From Pardosa pseudoannulata (Eukaryota > Arthropoda > Arachnida > Araneae > Lycosidae), in contig CM063509.1 of assembly GCA_032207245.1 (NCBI GenBank), positions 1,607,755-1,671,754 of the forward strand: DNA of 64,000 nt, written 5' to 3'. Shown here piece after piece: positions 59,616 to 64,000 of the stretch. The stretch's first letter is position 1. Each line of letters opens with the position of its first letter. A program made the position numbers and the translations under genes. A model generated the notes under the pieces. It did no database searches. It was not told the DNA's origin and worked only from the letters and a program-made list of their open reading frames with translations.

Positions 59616-62593
59616 CAGGGATGTTGTGCTTCTTCAAGCATTTCGGAGCAGCAAAACTTAAAATTTGTATGAGGAGACAGCATTTTCGCAGCAGCCAAAA
59701 TGTTGATTTGGAGCAAGAGAAAAAAATGTTGATTTCGAGCAGGATATAATGTTTTTGTAGCAGTTTTAAAGTAACGATTTAAAAAATAAATTTCAGTTTT
59801 TGAGGAGCCTGTCAAATAATTTAGAATGATTGGCATTCGGAACAGCCAAATATTCAATAATTGCTGGTATGGTTTGTTGGTTTTATATAGGCAACACACA
59901 TATATTTGTGTGTAATGAATTAGTATAATCATATAAAAGATTATAACAAAGTATTAGCGGTAAAAACCAAAGCTGGAGTAAGCTTCTTTATTACAGCTTC
60001 AGTACAAATTTATTAACAAGAAAGCATTCTTTACAGCTTGATGCTTAAAGAGTTGTTACACATTATTACAAGCAATATCAGTAGGGTATTTACTTTTCAT
60101 TCCCAAAATCACGTGAAATACCACTAAAAAAAGGAAAGCCATCTTTTTTTCTTTAATGTAATGTAAAAGATATATCAAGATCAGAAAGAATTTGCTTAGT
60201 GGTAAAGATGATTTCATCTTTCAACGTGTTGGAAGAGTTCTGAACACGGATTAGTTTACAGAGGAGAATAATTCACAAGGTGGGAAGATGCAGATGGCAA
60301 AAGATAACACTTACAGATGAAGATACAAAAGATGTCATTTAAAGATGAAAAGGTGTAAATATAGAGGATAAAATGAACAGCAAAAAATAGATCAAGATTT
60401 GTGCATTGCTGCTCCAGCTTTAAAAGTTATTTTGATATGAGTTTCATCTCTCCATCTATTGTGAAACAATTAATGAACCTAAAAACCACTATTCCAAGTT
60501 AAAATTTTACTTGGAAAATAAAATGATAGTTTACATGAACACCTTCAGCAAGAAAGTGATACATAAGACTTCTCCCCCTAATGTTCTTTCAAGAATAGGT
60601 GATCACAAAAAATGCACTCCAATATCCCCTCATTCATAAATTATTTTTGTAAAATAACTGCATTTAAACTACTTTATTCAAAATTAACTAAATATAATCA
60701 AAAACTGAAAAATAATGAGGCAAAATGAAGCTTTCAATGCTTATATAACTAATTTTAAGCATCCAATTACAGCTGTTACATTAAATAATTAAAGTTATTA
60801 AAATTATTCATCTTATTTTTCTCTAACTTTACTTAATTCTGCAGTCTATTTTTTTATTAGTCAACATCCTTTTATATCCTATACTAGATTTGTGTATCAC
60901 TACAGTATGCATTAACCCCTTGAAGACCAGCAAGTAAATGCTACACGAGTCGAGAAAACAGTTACCGTTTACGCTATCTAGTAATTAAATCTAGCATTTA
61001 AAAATTAAAATAAAACTTTCAGATCTCCTATTAAGCATACGCGACGCTGGTCTCTCAACATCAACCGGAGATCATCGCGTGGAGGCGACGCTACACTGAT
61101 AAGAGTGCGTCGCGAACAAGTTAAAACTGATGTAACGATATATCGTGAAATATTTATAAAACGTACTCCATCGCGACACTGATTTCTAAACTTTGAGTTC
61201 AGATCAAGATGTGAACGAACACCCGCATAGCTAAACCGATCGCCGATCTCTGACGTGAAATCGTCTTTCCGATATCATGACAGTATTAGAGTATACGAGG
61301 TATAGTGTTCCTAAAAATCACATAAACATAATCTTTCCGATTTTACAACTTCTAGTCACAGCGCATGCGCAATGAAACGTCCTTTTATATAAACGCCAAA
61401 CGATGGCCGAATGGAAAAAGCATTACTCTTCGAATCCCACTATTTGTATGGATATTCGAAGTCATTCGAATCGGCTTTAAGCAGAAGGACATGGTCTCAT
61501 TAGCCCTTGCATAGCGAAACAGTAGACAGTAGCACTCCAACTAACCGATATTTGAACATCATCTGTTCGATTTTGCGAGAGGCACATACGGTATGTCGTA
61601 ATCCGCAATTTTTCTACATCGCGAAATCGTTATTTCGTCCCTAACTGAAGAATCCTGATAAACATTGGAAATAGAGAGACGCACGGAAAGTAGGAAAACC
61701 TCGACGATTCAGAAATGCAGAACTTCAAGTGTGGGGTCTGCGTCGAGAGTCATTCTTGTGATCTGCGTACGACCAGTGCATGAGATTCTTGTTGTGACAT
61801 GTTTGTACAGGCTCGATTAGAACCAATTTTTTTCCGGTGGTAAAACGCGAAAATTTGTAAATTGGTTTTATATGAAATAAATGAAATAAATTCAAAAAAA
61901 TAAAATAAATCTAAATATTCTAGAATGGTGAATTTCCATATTTACCCGATATGATTACCATTTTTAATAAGCTGCTAACAATACGTTACAGGAAGAGTAT
62001 TGGTCCCCCAGAAGATGAAAAAATGATATCAATAGTCTCACCAATACGCGAATTTCTTTCCAATTTCGAAAAATTTACAAACAGCAAGAAAATTAAAAAA
62101 AAAAAAAAAAGCAGAATTTTCTAAAAGAATCGGAAATTTTCACAGACGCACTAAAATTTGCGAAAAAAAGAACAGAAATCAGCTGTAGAAATCAAGAAGC
62201 AGGAAAATTTCTATCGCTGTATATGCTAAAAAAGTATTTCTTTTCGTTGGGCACAAATTTAATTATTAATTAGATTTCTTTTTGTCAATCTTGAATCTGT
62301 AGTACGAAAGAGTAGCAGCATGTCTGAAGGATGAAATTGTTTCACGTACTTTACCTGACAAAGTAGGAAAAATAAATATGACACTCCACAGTCTAGAATT
62401 CAGTAACGTTCGGCAGGAAAAATTCCTCGTAAGTAGAACTAACATAATTACTTAACTTGCGAAAACTTCAAAAAATTGTAAAATGGCGCAGTTTCGGCAC
62501 AATTTCTGCTAAAATACCGTTTTTGGAGCAGCTGGGAGCAGATATCTGAAATAGGAGCAGTTTGGCGCAATTGGCGCAGCCGCAACATCCCTG
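59616..62593. mobile_element. Non-autonomous hAT-like element (2.98 kb)
   Basis: The left end CAGGGATGTTG (59616-59626) is the exact inverse of the right end CAACATCCCTG (62583-62593). ATTTAA directly flanks both sides (59610-59615 and 62594-62599); an 8-bp duplication, more usual for hAT elements, is not seen. Subterminal GGAGCAG motifs cluster at both ends (left near 59645 and 59711; right near 62524, 62535 and 62555), as in hAT elements, where such repeats bind transposase. No transposase reading frame is inside. The interior is AT-rich and contains a SINE copy at 61402, so it is old enough to have been hit by another element, or it acquired the SINE earlier. Confidence 0.8.
61402..61547 (+). 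mobile_element. tRNA-derived SINE, copy 2 (inside the hAT-like element)
   Basis: A-box-like GATGGCCGAATGG, a shortened B-box region CTTCGAATCCCAC, then the family tail ATTCGAATCGGCTTTAAGC, GGTCTCATTAGCCCTTG and CACTCCAACTAA. A small deletion lies between the boxes. Confidence 0.75.
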
Positions 62594-62853
62594 ATTTAAT
62601 TTAATTTTTAAAGTAATATCATTATTAAGTATTTAAAAAGTATACTTTTTGTTATTAATTTTTTTTGTAAATTATCATTGTGAATTGATGCACTTAAGAA
62701 AGTATGCATCTCTGAAGAAAATATTTATAATACCTTGAAAATACATAACCTTCCCCCCTCCCGAGTTATTTATTAGATAATTATATGCTTTCGATATTTA
62801 TATGTTTTACGATATTTATATGCTTTATCAAACATTTATTGTGCTTGAACTCT

Positions 62854-62999
62854 ATGTGTGCCGAACGAGGGTGTTGGCCTTCGGAACTGGAGTTCGTGGG
62901 TTCGAATCCCACAGTGGCATAAATGTTCGTAGCCGTTCGGAATCGGCTTTAAGCAGTAGGTCCCGGTCTCATTAGACCGTAGCGCTTCAAACCAAACTA
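62854..62999 (+). mobile_element. tRNA-derived SINE, copy 3 (complete, with target duplication)
   Basis: A 146-bp body flanked by GCTTGAACTCT on both sides (62843-62853 and 63000-63010). The tRNA-like head has a G-rich A-box region (CGAACGAGGGTGTTGGCC) and a perfect B-box GGTTCGAATCCC (62899-62910). The tail reads GGAATCGGCTTTAAGCAGTA, GGTCTCATTAGACC and CAAACCAAACTA, with no poly-A. It is the best-preserved copy and can define the family. Confidence 0.88.
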
Positions 63000-63010
63000 G
63001 CTTGAACTCT

Positions 63011-63808
63011 GTGATAATACTCGAAAATGAGCAGTTTTAAAAGTTAAATAGCACTGGTTGTCCCGTTTGGGTTTCGAAATCAGAAGTGTGATACTGAAGA
63101 ATGTTCTCAATGGCGTTAATTAAATGCTCAAACCAGACGCCCTTTTAATATAAAACACTTTTTATTATATTTACGTATGCGAGATCTTTAAATGCACAGA
63201 AAATGTCACATAGAAGAATTTATGGCGTAAATAATATTAACATATTAAAGCACAAAAGCAACTCAAGAGCCATTTTTTCTCGCATACGAAAGAACAACCA
63301 TGTTTTCACTAAAAAAAAATCGTTCGTTGCCACTCGCAACTTACAGAGAAAAATAAAATAAAAAAGACAATATGTGGGTAGAACATCAATTTTAACAGAC
63401 GATTTGACACTGGTTAATTATATATGTATTTTTATATGCTTTAATTGCTCTAAATTAGTAATATTTAAACAAAAACAAGCATTTACTTACCGAATAGTGG
63501 TCTTCACAAACCCATAGAGATGATTTATATAATAATTTAGGGTTTCATTTCTCATTCCTTTGCATAGCATTTGTCCAGATTATATATGTATGTGGATCTT
63601 TGGGAACGCTGAAAAATATCTTCATTGCAATTAGTTGTTGTATTTTTACAGAGCGGCACAATACAATATTTATAATATGATTTTTAATGCCAGATATAAT
63701 AAAAAAAAATTTCTATTATATGCGATACTTTACACAGAAATAAATTTAAAAGTCGCCTTTTAACATATAAACAGCATAGGCGGTCGTTGTCTTCGTCACA
63801 GCCATCCA
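63011..63808. other. AT-rich stretch, nothing recognised
   Basis: No gene seen. An 11-bp inverted pair (CGTATGCGAGA near 63174 and TCTCGCATACG near 63277) is the only structure noted. Confidence 0.5.
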
Positions 63809-63880
63809 TATAAAAGGACTGCGCACTCAAAGAAAATGGCGGAGTCCGAAGGCGGTTTCCTTTCTATAATCCGCAAATAA
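63809..63880 (+). promoter_or_regulatory. Candidate core promoter and start of a gene running off the window
   Basis: TATAAAAG (63809-63816) lies about 20-30 bp before AAAATGGCGG (ATG at 63836), in a local GC-richer patch. The ATG opens only 14 codons (MAESEGGFLSIIRK) before TAA at 63878-63880. So either a splice donor falls inside this stretch, the ATG is part of a YY1-like ATGGCGG promoter element, or the match is chance. No downstream exon can be seen before the window ends. Confidence 0.3.
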
Positions 63881-64000
63881 AATGTGTTATGCCTTTTACT
63901 ACTCATGAAATATTTTTTTTTTGGTTCAAAAAATAAACTAAGGATATTCATTTAACTGAAGTGAATATTTATTAGTAGAAAAATTGTTATGCTATAAATA

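Noticed and set aside
59612..59932. 106-codon minus-strand frame at the left end of the hAT-like element
   Set aside because: It runs through the terminal repeat and subterminal motifs and has no hAT transposase feature.
60916..61120. Fourth piggyBac-like MITE between TTAA at 60912 and TTAA at 61121
   Set aside because: The left end (CCCCTTGAAGACC) looks right but the right end is not a convincing inverse; TTAA is common in AT-rich DNA.
62858..62930. Functional tRNA gene
   Set aside because: The B-box is good, but the acceptor and arm pairing of a true tRNA are not evident, and the sequence continues into the SINE tail with flanking target duplications.

Overview
The window reads as a eukaryotic scaffold piece, most likely from an arthropod and plausibly a spider or other arachnid. 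The basis is an AT-rich, gene-poor background, Copia, Jockey/R1-like, piggyBac, hAT-like and THAP-type mobile elements, a tRNA-derived SINE family and an intron-less poly-C2H2 zinc-finger gene. No bacterial gene layout, rRNA or CRISPR is present. The species call is an inference from composition and element types, not from a marker gene.

Bases 1-36400 are almost entirely one tandem satellite with a 168-bp monomer, roughly 216 copies in all. Two 100-N assembly gaps (2301-2400 and 36401-36500) cut it. The first 2.3 kb runs in the opposite orientation to the following 34 kb, and the switch falls exactly at a gap. Sequence variants in the first 2.3 kb match the far right end of the 34-kb block rather than its immediate neighbour, which suggests that the 34-kb contig is placed backwards. 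Because 168 is divisible by 3, one frame stays open across many monomers and gives spurious reading frames of up to 921 codons. Single-base indels break these frames repeatedly, so I treat the array as non-coding, possibly centromeric or pericentromeric.

Bases 36501-48229 are a transposon graveyard around one good gene. The order is: an unassigned degenerate coding fragment; an integrase-deleted Copia fragment; a dead Jockey/R1-like LINE fragment with YADD and RNase H motifs; a possible hAT-like remnant; microsatellites; and three internally deleted piggyBac-like elements (41222-42098, 43269-44191, 47674-48229). Two of the three have clear TTAA target duplications. The gene is a minus-strand protein of up to 458 residues with 13 regular C2H2 fingers (44561-45937). 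It is the only convincing intact protein-coding gene in the window.

Bases 48465-50760 hold a second, different Copia copy (integrase to 3' LTR) with many stops and a deleted YVDD catalytic motif. A 2.05-kb foldback element (54523-56574) carries a THAP DNA-binding domain on each arm in opposite orientations, and a smaller hairpin sits at its centre. A GC-rich candidate solo LTR lies at 57375-57858. It is followed by T/A low-complexity DNA and a 2.98-kb non-autonomous hAT-like element (59616-62593) with 11-bp perfect inverted termini. Four copies of one tRNA-derived SINE family occur; the copy at 62854-62999 is complete and flanked by an 11-bp direct repeat. The right edge (63809-63880) has a TATA box and an ATGGCGG start-like motif that may mark a promoter.

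The window holds no pathway or operon. It documents satellite turnover and successive decayed transposons around a single zinc-finger gene.
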